Shown here one piece after another: positions 34,126 through 43,530 of a stretch of 64,000 nt of DNA. The stretch is from positions 1-64,000 of the forward strand of contig NZ_BJCF01000023.1 in the NCBI RefSeq assembly GCF_005402965.1. Reading direction: 5' to 3'. The number at the start of each line of letters is the position of its first letter. Positions within the stretch are counted from its first letter, which is position 1. Source of the DNA: Dolichospermum planctonicum. Lineage in GTDB: Bacteria > Cyanobacteriota > Cyanobacteriia > Cyanobacteriales > Nostocaceae. Made by a program: the position numbers and the translations under genes. The notes beneath the pieces are model-generated. The model saw nothing but the letters and a program-made list of their open reading frames with translations, was not told the DNA's origin and did not search any database.

Positions 34126-34605
34126 ATGGCAAGCTACCTAGAAACCCAATCTCCAGAAGAGTTGCTTGATGAAGTTATGCAAGAAACCACACCGCTAAAT
34201 CATGTAGAAGTCATTGAAAATGTGATTAATACTCTAGCGGAAGATCAAAGTGCAATGGTGAGCCATTCGTCCGAGGGTGGGTATTTGTGGAAATTCCAGT
34301 ATGGCAGTGTAGAAGTATTTGTACAGTTGACGGGAACTACTGATGAAGATACAATTACGGTTTGGTCTGCCGTACTGACGCTACCAGTTCAAGATGAGGC
34401 CAGATTAACACGATATTTATTAGAATTGAACTGTGTTAGTACCTTTGAATCCCGTTTTGGGATTATTGACAATCAAGTGGTGGTGATTTCTACACGCACT
34501 TTAGCAGAGTTGTCTCCGGGGGAAGTTTCCCGGATCATTACTATCGTTGCAACTATCGCTGATGATAATGATGAATATCTGCAATCTGAGTTTTGTGCAG
34601 TTTAA
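34126..34605 (+). CDS. YbjN domain-containing protein
   Basis: A 159-residue acidic protein of the YbjN fold (related to type III secretion chaperones). The family pattern is visible: GGYLWKFQYGSVEVFVQL, ITVWSAVLTLPVQDEARLTR and YLLELNCVSTFESRFGIIDN, ending in RTLAELSPGEVSRIITIVA. The role in cyanobacteria is not defined; the E. coli homologue affects stress and motility. It is monocistronic. A dispersed repeat (TTTCGCGCCAAGACGC) follows at about 34651. Confidence 0.75.
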   Translation: MASYLETQSPEELLDEVMQETTPLNHVEVIENVINTLAEDQSAMVSHSSEGGYLWKFQYGSVEVFVQLTGTTDEDTITVWSAVLTLPVQDEARLTRYLLELNCVSTFESRFGIIDNQVVVISTRTLAELSPGEVSRIITIVATIADDNDEYLQSEFCAV

Positions 34606-34778
34606 GTATTGCACTATTGCGGTATAAATTATGTTTCTTATGTTTCTGGTATTTCGCGCCAAGACGCAAAGGAGCAAAGCCGTAAAGAAATACGTTGATT
34701 TTGTGGTTTAAATACATGAAAACTGCTGTAACTATTGCTGTCACTAATTTAGTATTTTAGCCTGGGGGTTGACTTTTA

Positions 34779-35498
34779 ATGCCTGAGCAGTGGCGACTTA
34801 TTCCGATTTTAGCAGCTTCTGGTTCTGTCCAGATGGCTATAGACCGTTGGTTATTAGTACAGCATGAGTCGGGAAAATGTCCACCGATTCTGCGCTTTTA
34901 TACCTGGTCTCCCCCGGCAATTTCTCTGGGTTATCATCAACGTCAATATCCTGAATTTTGGCAAAATTTAATCTGGAAAGGCGAAAAATTGGATTTGGTA
35001 CGTCGTCCTACTGGTGGAAGAGCGGTTTTACACCAAGGTGATTTAACTTACTCAGTTGTTACTTCTGGAGTCAGGGGCAATACTCTAGAAATATATGCAA
35101 AGATTTGTGAATTTTTAATCCAAGGATGGCGATCGCTTGGCATAGAGTTGTACTATGGTCAGGCTGGACGCGGTTATATTCATAATCCTAATTGTTTTGG
35201 AACGGCCACTGGTGCAGATTTGGTTTTAGCAGATGGTTCTAAACTCATTGGTAGCGCCCAATTACGCAGAGGTGACGCGGTTCTTCAACATGGTTCTATA
35301 CGATTAAACCCGGCTGTGGATTTGTTTATAAAAGTATTTAATCAGGAGTTTTTTCATCCTCTTCAATTTCCTGAAAGTATTAATCAAGAAACAATTATTA
35401 AGGCTTTAATAGCCGCAGCTTGTGATTGTTTCGCTATGGAAATAGAGGTGATACCTTTGTCTGAAGATGAGTGGAATTTGATTTTAGCAGATTGTTGA
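34779..35498 (+). CDS. Lipoate/biotin-protein ligase family (LplA-like) protein
   Basis: A 239-residue protein with the signature of the BPL/LplA/LipB superfamily: FYTWSPPAISLGYHQ, the substrate-binding RRPTGGRAVLHQGDLTYSVV, and the lysine motif DGSKLIGSAQLRRGDAVLQHG. It lacks the C-terminal accessory domain of E. coli LplA, as is common in cyanobacteria, so it may be a ligase or an octanoyl/lipoyl transferase for the pyruvate dehydrogenase E2 and GcvH proteins. It follows the YbjN gene by 173 bp. Confidence 0.88.
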   Translation: MPEQWRLIPILAASGSVQMAIDRWLLVQHESGKCPPILRFYTWSPPAISLGYHQRQYPEFWQNLIWKGEKLDLVRRPTGGRAVLHQGDLTYSVVTSGVRGNTLEIYAKICEFLIQGWRSLGIELYYGQAGRGYIHNPNCFGTATGADLVLADGSKLIGSAQLRRGDAVLQHGSIRLNPAVDLFIKVFNQEFFHPLQFPESINQETIIKALIAAACDCFAMEIEVIPLSEDEWNLILADC

Positions 35499-35577
35499 TT
35501 AGGGGCAGTTTTTGGACTACCCTAAGTTTTTTTCCTCTCCCACAGACGCAGGAACGCAAAGAGAAGTCAGGTCTATT

Positions 35578-35781
35578 TTAGTTTTTATCTTTGGTATGAT
35601 GTCTACTTTTTAGATGGTCATGTTTTATTTGTATTTCATACCATTCGTTTAAACAGTATTCTGACCAACAAAAACAATATTCATTCCAACAAAAATCACA
35701 TAATTCTTTTTGTTTGATTTGATCTTTATTTACTGGTTTTTGCAGCAGATAAGTGCGCGGACAATGGCTGTAATTATTCAT
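35578..35781 (-). CDS. Hypothetical cysteine-rich small protein
   Basis: A 67-residue frame with a tight cysteine cluster, CDFCWNEYCFCWSEYC, preceded by a single cysteine in YSHCPRTYLLQ; it could bind zinc. The ATG has CAGGT seven bases upstream. Lysine- and histidine-rich tail. Not recognised. It may be a real small protein or a chance frame. Confidence 0.35.
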   Translation of the reverse strand: MNNYSHCPRTYLLQKPVNKDQIKQKELCDFCWNEYCFCWSEYCLNEWYEIQIKHDHLKSRHHTKDKN

Positions 35782-36141
35782 GATTTTACCTGGTATTTAG
35801 GCTAATATTTCTGGATGATCTAGTTATCTAAAAGATGATACATATAAATCTCGCTTTTTGGTGGAAATTATTTACTATATGTATAAAATATTTTCAGAAA
35901 GATATACTTTTTAATACTCAGACCTACGTATAAATAAGATCGGAACTAAGGACTTGAGGATACAGAGGAATGGAGAAAATAGGAGTTTGGGAAATTTTTT
36001 TTGTGTAAGTCTTAATTGTGCGTTAGTTGCGAAGGTAGACTTCTCTTCAGGAAGTAATAAAAATTTGCAACATATAACCTATGAAAATCATACACATTGA
36101 GTTACTATGGGAGAGGTGTCAAATACAGCAAGATTACCCGC
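35782..36141. other. Intergenic region upstream of the exonuclease-motor cluster
   Basis: 360 bp of AT-rich DNA with no gene seen. It is the likely promoter region for the plus-strand cluster that starts at 36142. Confidence 0.4.
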
Positions 36142-36996
36142 ATGGATACAAATCAGTTAAAGTTTCTATTAATGCTGTTAGGATGTGCTAATTATCGTAC
36201 TGGCTTGAGTTCTAACATTTTTAAGCGTTTTAAAAGTGAAAAAAACAAAATTTGTCGAGATTTGGGAGAATTGGAATATGTGGACTATTCCCGTGAAGTT
36301 GCTACGGTCAAAATTTTACCTGCTGGTCAAGCACTATTGAAACTCGACTTAGCACAGTTACCTATTGATGATCAAGAACTCAAGGTACTGGAGAAGATAA
36401 GTAAAAGTTCTGGAAAAATAGCCCCCAGTGAAATCAAAGTTTCAGGACTAAAATCTGATGAAAGAGATGTAATCTTAAAAACCTTGAGTGAACGGGGTTT
36501 GATTGCTGCTGAAATTAAGATGAAAATGCGTAACGCTGATGTTTGGTTAACACAAAGAGGTATTGAGGTTTTGCGGGATGAATATATTCCCGAAGGAAAA
36601 GCAAATATAGACTTTAATTTGCTAGGTAATTATGTGCAGTTTTTACGGAAGAATTTGCGGGTTAAGTCAGAACAAGTTTCTACTTTAGTTTCTGATAATA
36701 TAGAATCACATTCTGATATTACTAGCAATATCAGTGATCAAGAAATTTTAGAGACTATCAAGAAATTAGATCGGGAATTGGGGACAGAGAATTATTTACC
36801 AATTTTCCATTTACGGCAAAAATTACAACCGCCTTTATTACGAGACGATTTAGATCAGGCGTTGTATAGATTACAAAAAAGTGACAAAATTGATTTTAGT
36901 ACCTTACAAGAAGTCAGTGCTTATACACCAGAACAAATTGACGCGGGAATTCCTCAAAATATTGGCGGACAACTGTTCTTTCTCATAGTTAATTAA
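36142..36996 (+). CDS. Winged-helix-like protein, first gene of the exonuclease-AAA-FtsK cluster
   Basis: About 284 residues from the ATG 36142 (MDTNQLKFLLMLLG); a TTG 45 bp upstream is possible. The layout suggests repeated winged-helix units: KNKICRDLGELEYVDYSREV with VKILPAGQALLKL, then KSDERDVILKTLSERGLIAA with VWLTQRGIEVLRDEY, then LRDDLDQALYRLQKSDKIDF. This looks like a DNA-binding or adaptor protein. It is 58 bp before the AAA ATPase gene on the same strand, so probably one transcript. I do not know a named family. Confidence 0.6.
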   Translation: MDTNQLKFLLMLLGCANYRTGLSSNIFKRFKSEKNKICRDLGELEYVDYSREVATVKILPAGQALLKLDLAQLPIDDQELKVLEKISKSSGKIAPSEIKVSGLKSDERDVILKTLSERGLIAAEIKMKMRNADVWLTQRGIEVLRDEYIPEGKANIDFNLLGNYVQFLRKNLRVKSEQVSTLVSDNIESHSDITSNISDQEILETIKKLDRELGTENYLPIFHLRQKLQPPLLRDDLDQALYRLQKSDKIDFSTLQEVSAYTPEQIDAGIPQNIGGQLFFLIVN

Positions 36997-37054
36997 CAGT
37001 TTTTCCAATATTTTTCATTTTTTCATTACTTTTTCCTCTCACTCACCTATATCT

Positions 37055-39079
37055 ATGACAGACATTAACGACATTATTAAACGCGAGGTCAACCCTTTTG
37101 ACGTGATCAATTTAAAGCCTACTAATTTTTGGGCTGAAGAACAAGATTCAAAACTCATGGTTGAGTCAATTCATAAAAACGCAATCATAGAAATTGAAGG
37201 TTTACTTGATTTAGTAGGTCAAGATCATCGTAGCCGCACAGTTTTATTAGCTGGTGAGTCTGGTTCTGGCAAAAGTTATGTATTAGGTCGGCTGAAACGT
37301 ACTCTTAACCCGAAAGCCTTTTTTGCTTATATTCTCTGCAACTGGGCTGATAGTAGTAATATTTGGCGGCATATTTTACGTCACACTGTTGATAGTTTGA
37401 TTCAAGTTCCCGAAGGGGAAAAAGAATCACAGTTAATATTGTGGCTAAAAAGTTTAACGGCGTTTACAAAACGCGATATAAAACAACGAATATTTAATGA
37501 TAATTTTTGGGAAGCATTACAAAGTAATCGGCAAAAATTTATCAAACACCTCAAGGATAATTATAAAAAAGCAGGTATTTATAATCCTGATATGTTTTTT
37601 GGAGTGCTGCATGATCTGACAAATCCAGAATTATATGATTTAGCTTGTGAGTGGCTGCGTGGTGATGACTTAAATGAAGATTCCATGAAAGAAATCAAGG
37701 TCAAAACTTGCATTGATACAGAAGATGCTGCAAAAAATATCTTAGCCAACTTTGGCAGAATTTCTACACAAACCCAACCGATTGTTTTATGTTTTGACAA
37801 TTTAGATACTATGCCCCAGTTACCAGAAGGTTTTCTGGACATACAACCTTTTTTCAATGTCAATACCACAATTCATGGGGATAATTTAAAAAATTTCTTG
37901 GTGATAATTAGCGTTATTACAAACACATTAAAACGGCATTTTGATCGAATTCTCCCAGCCGATAAAGCCGGAATACATAAAACAATTCAGTTAAAACCTA
38001 TTACTATAGAACAGGCAGAAGCACTTTGGGCCTATCAACTTCAGCCATTACACCAACTAGCAAACCCCAGACCTGAATCTCCTACTTTTCCCCTAAATCG
38101 GGAAATTTTAGAGAAAACCTATCCTGGTGGTAAAACTATGCCTAGAAATGCACTAACTCTAGGTCGTGAAGAATATCAAAAATATAAACTTTCATTAGAA
38201 GTTATCATTCCTCCACCTCCACCTCCACCACCACCACCACTATTTGAATTATTATGGCAGCACGAATATACAAAAAGTCAGGGGAAAATTACCAAGATTT
38301 CTCTGTTATCATCACCTGATTTAATTCAGATGTTGCAGCAGTCTATATCTAGTTTAAAAATGCAGGGAGTTAAGACTAAACTCTTAAGCGGAAAGTATGC
38401 TAGTTATTCCTTGAGTTATCAACATCCTACCAAGCGGGAAAAATTGGGTATAGTTTGGACAGAAGACTCAAATATGAATAGCTTTTATCATATAATGAAT
38501 GCTTGTCAAACAGTCCTTCAAAAAAATCTCTGTCAAACTATGTACTTAATTCGTGGTGGGGATTTAGGAAAACCAAACATGGCTGGAAATCAACTCTATA
38601 GACAGATTTTCACTGATACTAATCATGTTCATATCAAACCAAGTTTACAGTCTATTCACTATTTGGCAACATATCAAAGTTTGGTAAATTCTGCCAAATC
38701 TCAAGAATTGGTAATTGGTGGGAAAACGATTAATTTACAAGAACTAGAAACTTTAATTAATAAATCTGAGATTTTGCATAAATGTACTTTATTACAAGAT
38801 TTGGGAATTGTTTCTAAACCAAAGCCAGAACCAGAAACAAATGGTAAGGAAGGAGAAGATTTAAGACCTGTTAAGGATTTCTTATTAAATCTAGTTAAAA
38901 CTCAACATCTTTTAGGAAAACCAACTTTAATTGACAATGCTATTAGCAACTTTCCCACAGTTAACGAAGCTCAAATTAATGTATTGATTCAACAACTATG
39001 TGAGGAAAATAAAATTCAAATTCTTGACCCCAAAGCCAAGCCAGAAGCTCAATTAATTTGCTTAGTTCCTCACAAGTAA
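37055..39079 (+). CDS. AAA-type P-loop ATPase of a putative defence cluster
   Basis: A 674-residue protein. Walker A GESGSGKS is at 67-74 and Walker B IVLCFDNLD at 243-251; the later PGGKTMPRNALTLG resembles the sensor/arginine region. Ten prolines in a row (386-395) link this ATPase half to a C-terminal half of about 280 residues (SISSLKMQGVKTKLLSG, LGIVWTEDSN, NLCQTMYLIRGGDLGKP) that I cannot assign. The general type occurs in defence loci, where an ATPase senses or remodels DNA for a nuclease. The nuclease-motor gene follows with its ATG 29 bp after this stop. Confidence 0.75.
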   Translation: MTDINDIIKREVNPFDVINLKPTNFWAEEQDSKLMVESIHKNAIIEIEGLLDLVGQDHRSRTVLLAGESGSGKSYVLGRLKRTLNPKAFFAYILCNWADSSNIWRHILRHTVDSLIQVPEGEKESQLILWLKSLTAFTKRDIKQRIFNDNFWEALQSNRQKFIKHLKDNYKKAGIYNPDMFFGVLHDLTNPELYDLACEWLRGDDLNEDSMKEIKVKTCIDTEDAAKNILANFGRISTQTQPIVLCFDNLDTMPQLPEGFLDIQPFFNVNTTIHGDNLKNFLVIISVITNTLKRHFDRILPADKAGIHKTIQLKPITIEQAEALWAYQLQPLHQLANPRPESPTFPLNREILEKTYPGGKTMPRNALTLGREEYQKYKLSLEVIIPPPPPPPPPPLFELLWQHEYTKSQGKITKISLLSSPDLIQMLQQSISSLKMQGVKTKLLSGKYASYSLSYQHPTKREKLGIVWTEDSNMNSFYHIMNACQTVLQKNLCQTMYLIRGGDLGKPNMAGNQLYRQIFTDTNHVHIKPSLQSIHYLATYQSLVNSAKSQELVIGGKTINLQELETLINKSEILHKCTLLQDLGIVSKPKPEPETNGKEGEDLRPVKDFLLNLVKTQHLLGKPTLIDNAISNFPTVNEAQINVLIQQLCEENKIQILDPKAKPEAQLICLVPHK

Positions 39080-39108
39080 TCTATCCAGCACATTTTTTAT
39101 ATCAGCCA

Positions 39109-41655
39109 ATGCACTACCTGACAGAAGCTTCTGAAATTTACAATCAAATTTCCCAACTGTCCCTATCTAAAACCCTATGGATAGATACAGAAATTGCTGA
39201 TTGTTATACCGATAAACCAAAATTAGCACTAATTCAGGTATTGGCTGATTATACAGATTTAACTGGTGAATCTGCTTACATTTTTGATGTTTTGGGTAAA
39301 CCTGATTTGGCTGTATATTTCATTAACCAAATCATGGTTAATCCGCAAATTGAGAAAGTTTTTCATAATGCTGGTTTTGATTTAAAATATTTAGGCAAGG
39401 AACTAGCTCAAAATGTCACTTGTACTTTAAAAATAGCGAGAAAAATCACTAAAGAAGTTTTACAAACTACCAACTTAAAACTAAAAACTCTAGCTGCTGA
39501 ACTCTGTCAATTTTCTCATGTAGACGCAGAAGAAGGAGGCAGTGATTGGGGAAAACGTCCCCTGACTCAAAAACAGTTAAACTATGCAGCTATGGATACT
39601 GTTTATCTCGCTGCTGTTCATTATCGCTTGCTTGAAATATCCAATCCTGATGTTATCAGTCGTGTATTTAATATGGTAGATCACAAATCTGAAAATTCCT
39701 CTTTAACTCCGACGAAAGTTAGATTAGCTTTTGAATGTCCCCGACTATTTTATCTAAATCACCATTTTAATTGTAAAGCAATATTCTCTCCTAAAGATAC
39801 TGTTGGGGGTGTTGGTAATGTTTTTCATAAGTTAGCAGATGATTTTATTAATTTACTGCTGATTGAACCCAGATTTAAAAGTTTATTTAATCCATCTGCA
39901 ACACAATTAAAGGTAGATGTAATTACATCGGAAATTCAACAATTATTCTATCAAATTAAGTTCTTCCCCTATTTACAAGATGTAATTGCAAAAGACGCGA
40001 GTCAAGCCTCTCTACTGCTACAGGTTTGGCAAGGTTTACAAGGATTAATTAAAAAGTTTACTGAATTGTTGATCATCAATCGTCGTTATTGCAGTGCGGA
40101 AACAGTTATTCAGAATACTTTTATTTCTGGAGAACACAATTTAGAATATTACTTTGATTTACCTAATGGCACAAAGCAATTAATTAGAGGTGAGTTTGAT
40201 TGTCTGGTTTTTAATTTTGAACTTAAACGCCTTTATATGGTAGAATTTAAAACCTATCAACCTGTAGATTCAGCAGCACAATTAGCGCAAGTCTCTCTCT
40301 ATAGTTATATGTTATCGAAGCAGAAAAAAACACCTGTTGATTCTGCTGTTTATTGTGTTTTACCAGAATTTAAAGAGTACAAATATTCTTGGGAACAGTT
40401 AGAAAATACGGTTCATCAATTAATTCCCTATAAACTATTACAAATGCAAAACTGGTTAAGTTGGGAATCTCCCAATCCTAACCCACCACCGGCGACAACT
40501 CAACCTCATTTATGTGAAATTTGTCCCCAACAACAAAAATGTCAAACTTTTTTTGATGTTGAATCTAATCATGATCAAAATTCAGATACAGAACCTCCTA
40601 TAAAAAAGCCAGAGCCATCTATTAATGCTGATAAGATAGGCGAAGATTTAGTTAATACTTTGCAATCTTTTGGTATTGGTGTTGAGTATCATGGTGCTGC
40701 GGTAAGTCCAGCATTTATCAGAGTCAAACTTAAACCAAATTCGGGTGTAAAAGTAAATTCAATTCTCAAATTATCCGCTGATTTACAAGTACAATTGGGG
40801 TTAGAATATCCGCCTTTAATTGCACCTCAAGCTGGTTATGTAAGTATTGATTTACCGCGTCAAGATAGACAAATTGCTAAATTTGAAGATTTTATTCAAA
40901 AGCAATTTTTACCCCCAACAGCACCTGTAAAAATTGCCATTGGGGTGAGTATTGATGGTAAATTGTTAGAGGCTGATTTATCAGATCCAAATACCTGTCA
41001 TTTTTTGGTGGGAGGAACAACAGGAAGCGGAAAAAGTGAATTTTTGCGATCGCTTCTTCTCAGTTTAATCTATCGTCATTCTCCCCAACATTTAAAAATT
41101 GCTTTAGTTGATCCTAAGCGGGTAACATTTCCCGAATTTGAACAAATGTCATGGTTATATGCACCAGTTGTCAAAGATAGCGATCGCGCTGTAGAATTAA
41201 TGCAAGAACTAGTTGCAGAAATGGAATCTCGTTATCAAAAATTTGAAAAAGCTAAATGTGCAGATTTAACAGTTTATAATCAACGTTCCTCCCCAATGTT
41301 ACCGCGCATTGTTTGTATTTTTGATGAATATGCTGATTTTATGGCAGAAAAAGAGGTTCGCACCATATTAGAACAAAGTATCAAACGTTTAGGCGCAATG
41401 GCAAGAGCCGCAGGTATTCATCTAATTATTTCTACGCAACGTCCAGAAGCGAGTATTGTCACCCCAATTATCCGTTCTAACCTACCTGGAAGGGTTGCAC
41501 TCAGCACCAAAAGTGAAGCTGATTCAAAAATCATTTTAGGTGGAACATCAACCGTAGCAGCTTATCTGATAGGCAAAGGTGATTTAGTTTACCAAGTTGG
41601 TTCGCACTTGCAACGTCTTCAGAGTTTATTAGCACAAAGTATTAAACTATCCTAA
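39109..41655 (+). CDS. Triple fusion: DEDDy 3'-5' exonuclease, Cas4/RecB-type Fe-S nuclease, FtsK-type motor
   Basis: 848 residues from the ATG 39109. Domain 1 (1-185) is RNase D-like, with D26/E28 in LWIDTEIAD, D91 in FHNAGFDLKYL and Y159/D163 in NYAAMDTVYL. Domain 2 (200-485) is a PD-(D/E)XK nuclease with H240, D364 (GEFDCL), E379 and K381 (VEFKTY), and four cysteines C210, C469, C472 and C478 placed as in Cas4/AddB clusters. Domain 3 (505-848) is the FtsK alpha/beta plus ATPase part: GGTTGSGKSE, VDPKRV, IFDEYADFM, STQRPE. It lacks the FtsK membrane and gamma domains. All catalytic residues are present. It probably processes DNA while translocating. It lies between an AAA ATPase and a ParA gene. 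Confidence 0.85.
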   Translation: MHYLTEASEIYNQISQLSLSKTLWIDTEIADCYTDKPKLALIQVLADYTDLTGESAYIFDVLGKPDLAVYFINQIMVNPQIEKVFHNAGFDLKYLGKELAQNVTCTLKIARKITKEVLQTTNLKLKTLAAELCQFSHVDAEEGGSDWGKRPLTQKQLNYAAMDTVYLAAVHYRLLEISNPDVISRVFNMVDHKSENSSLTPTKVRLAFECPRLFYLNHHFNCKAIFSPKDTVGGVGNVFHKLADDFINLLLIEPRFKSLFNPSATQLKVDVITSEIQQLFYQIKFFPYLQDVIAKDASQASLLLQVWQGLQGLIKKFTELLIINRRYCSAETVIQNTFISGEHNLEYYFDLPNGTKQLIRGEFDCLVFNFELKRLYMVEFKTYQPVDSAAQLAQVSLYSYMLSKQKKTPVDSAVYCVLPEFKEYKYSWEQLENTVHQLIPYKLLQMQNWLSWESPNPNPPPATTQPHLCEICPQQQKCQTFFDVESNHDQNSDTEPPIKKPEPSINADKIGEDLVNTLQSFGIGVEYHGAAVSPAFIRVKLKPNSGVKVNSILKLSADLQVQLGLEYPPLIAPQAGYVSIDLPRQDRQIAKFEDFIQKQFLPPTAPVKIAIGVSIDGKLLEADLSDPNTCHFLVGGTTGSGKSEFLRSLLLSLIYRHSPQHLKIALVDPKRVTFPEFEQMSWLYAPVVKDSDRAVELMQELVAEMESRYQKFEKAKCADLTVYNQRSSPMLPRIVCIFDEYADFMAEKEVRTILEQSIKRLGAMARAAGIHLIISTQRPEASIVTPIIRSNLPGRVALSTKSEADSKIILGGTSTVAAYLIGKGDLVYQVGSHLQRLQSLLAQSIKLS

Positions 41656-41659
41656 CAAT

Positions 41660-41690
41660 ATCCCCGATTTCTTGGAGAAGTCTGGGGTCT
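41660..41690. repeat. Hairpin repeat after the nuclease-motor gene
   Basis: CCCCGATTTCTT-GG-AGAAGTCTGGGG is an imperfect stem of the dispersed CCCGACTTCTT family, directly after the stop codon at 41655 and before the ParA gene. Confidence 0.6.
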
Positions 41691-41765
41691 GACATCACCA
41701 AAGTTAAAATCTATTAGATAATATGAACGCTATCTAAATGGGAAAGCGTCAGTAGAGGAACTAAA

Positions 41766-42650
41766 ATGGGACATATAATCGCAACAGCAAATATGAAAGG
41801 TGGAGTCGGTAAAACCACCATTACCGTGAATATGGCCACTTGTTTAGCCAAAAATCACGGAAAAAAGGTCTTGGTTTTAGATTTAGATAGTCAAATTAGT
41901 GCCACACTGAGTTTAATGTCACCAGTAGAGTTTGCCAAACGTCGTAAACAAAGAAAGACACTGAGATATTTGCTAGATCAAATTATCAACCCCGAACCAG
42001 AGGCAAAATTTACCATTCATGACATTATTCAACCTCAAGTTTGTAATCTTCCTGGATTAAATTTATTACCGGGAGATATAGATTTATATGATGAATTTGT
42101 GGTTTCCGAAATGCTGCATAATCAATCAGTAGCATTGGGTGAACAGGACTTTGAAACTATCTGGAATCGCTTTGAAAGAGTCTTAATTAGAGATATCTTA
42201 AAACCTGTGCGTGATGAATATGATTTTATTCTTTTAGATTGCGCTCCCGGTTATAATCTCATGACTCGTAGTGCTTTAGCTAGTAGTGATTTCTACATTC
42301 TCCCAGCTAGGCCAGAACCCTTATCTGTAGTAGGAATTCAACTTTTAGAAAGACGGATTTCCCAATTAAAAGATAGCCACAAACAGGAAGCCAAAATAGA
42401 TATTAAAATCTTGGGAATAGTCTTTAGTATGTCCAGCGCAAATATCCTGAATAGTAAATATTATAAACAGGTAATGCACCGAGTCATCGAAGATTTTGGA
42501 GTAGATAAAATCTGTAAAGCGCAAATACCAGTTGATGTGAATGTTGCCAAAGCCGTTGATAGTTTTATGCCAGTTTCTTTACTAAGTCCCAATACAGCCG
42601 GTTCTAAAGCATTTATGCAATTAACTCAGGAATTATTGCAGAAGTTATAA
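41766..42650 (+). CDS. ParA/Soj-family ATPase
   Basis: A 294-residue protein with the deviant Walker A KGGVGKTT (11-18), DLDSQISAT, the Walker B region DFILLDCAPGYNLMTRSAL and the P-loop partner region PARPEPLSVVGIQLLERR. ParA proteins form ATP-dependent dimers on DNA and position plasmids, chromosomes or protein complexes. There is no parB gene next to it. It follows the exonuclease-motor gene by 110 bp on the same strand with ribosome site AGAGGAAC, so it may belong to that system rather than to a plasmid. A solo ParA is the alternative. Confidence 0.88.
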   Translation: MGHIIATANMKGGVGKTTITVNMATCLAKNHGKKVLVLDLDSQISATLSLMSPVEFAKRRKQRKTLRYLLDQIINPEPEAKFTIHDIIQPQVCNLPGLNLLPGDIDLYDEFVVSEMLHNQSVALGEQDFETIWNRFERVLIRDILKPVRDEYDFILLDCAPGYNLMTRSALASSDFYILPARPEPLSVVGIQLLERRISQLKDSHKQEAKIDIKILGIVFSMSSANILNSKYYKQVMHRVIEDFGVDKICKAQIPVDVNVAKAVDSFMPVSLLSPNTAGSKAFMQLTQELLQKL

Positions 42651-43530
42651 GTTATAAATTAAAGTTAGTAGTTGTACTTCACAAAAAATTGCAACTACTA
42701 ACTCACGTTCTTAGTTACAACGTTACAGCTGTCATCAATCGTACCACCGATGATTTTTGTGAAGTATCTGGAGCAAAAATAAGGTTAATAGCTTGATATT
42801 AAGTTTAGTGCTGAGGTTATCACTGATATGGTGCAAATACTGTATTATTTTATATTTAAATTATCTATATATACGCGTCTATTAACTATTCTATGAGATT
42901 AAGAATAAATACCTGCTAGAGGAAAGGCACATTTATTACTCGACAGTATCTAAAACTATTAATACTAATAATTATAATATATATCAGTGTTTATTCGTTG
43001 ATTATGCAGATAATGAATCAAGTAATTAGCGAAGTATGAAAAGTATTGATTTTGTGTTTATTCCTTGTATAGATTGTGTTTGCGGAAATTACATTTGAGA
43101 TTGATGAAACTATTTACCAGTACAATTACACTTAAACATAAACTAGCTTGATGTGTTTTAAATACTAAAAAAAAATAAGTACGGAGAATGAAAGATAAGG
43201 AATATAAAATAGTAACCGTTGGACAGAAGTATTAGTCAATATTAAATTTATTTGCTGAAAATATATAAATCTTCGAAAAACGTTACATAGCTAAAATCCT
43301 GAATTGAAGACAGTTTGACAGCCTAAATCTGAGTTTAAATTTTGCCAGTCTGTTGAGATTTACGCTAAAACCCTGATCCCCAAGCTTGAAAATTCATGCT
43401 AGTCTATTGCAGTTACAAAATGCAAAGTGGAAGCGGAACAGGTTCGAGTTTGCAGGTACTGTCACCATCACAAGTGAAAAACCCAACTAAAAAAAACTTA
43501 AGTTCTCAAGTCGCTTTAAAAATCGGACGC
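42651..43530. other. Long AT-rich intergenic region upstream of rlpA
   Basis: About 880 bp without a supported gene. The start of the frame open from 43396 lies here, but its first 45 codons do not look like part of RlpA. Nothing else recognised. Confidence 0.4.

Noticed and set aside
34018-34143. 40-codon frame overlapping the YbjN gene start
   Set aside because: Only ORF length supports it.
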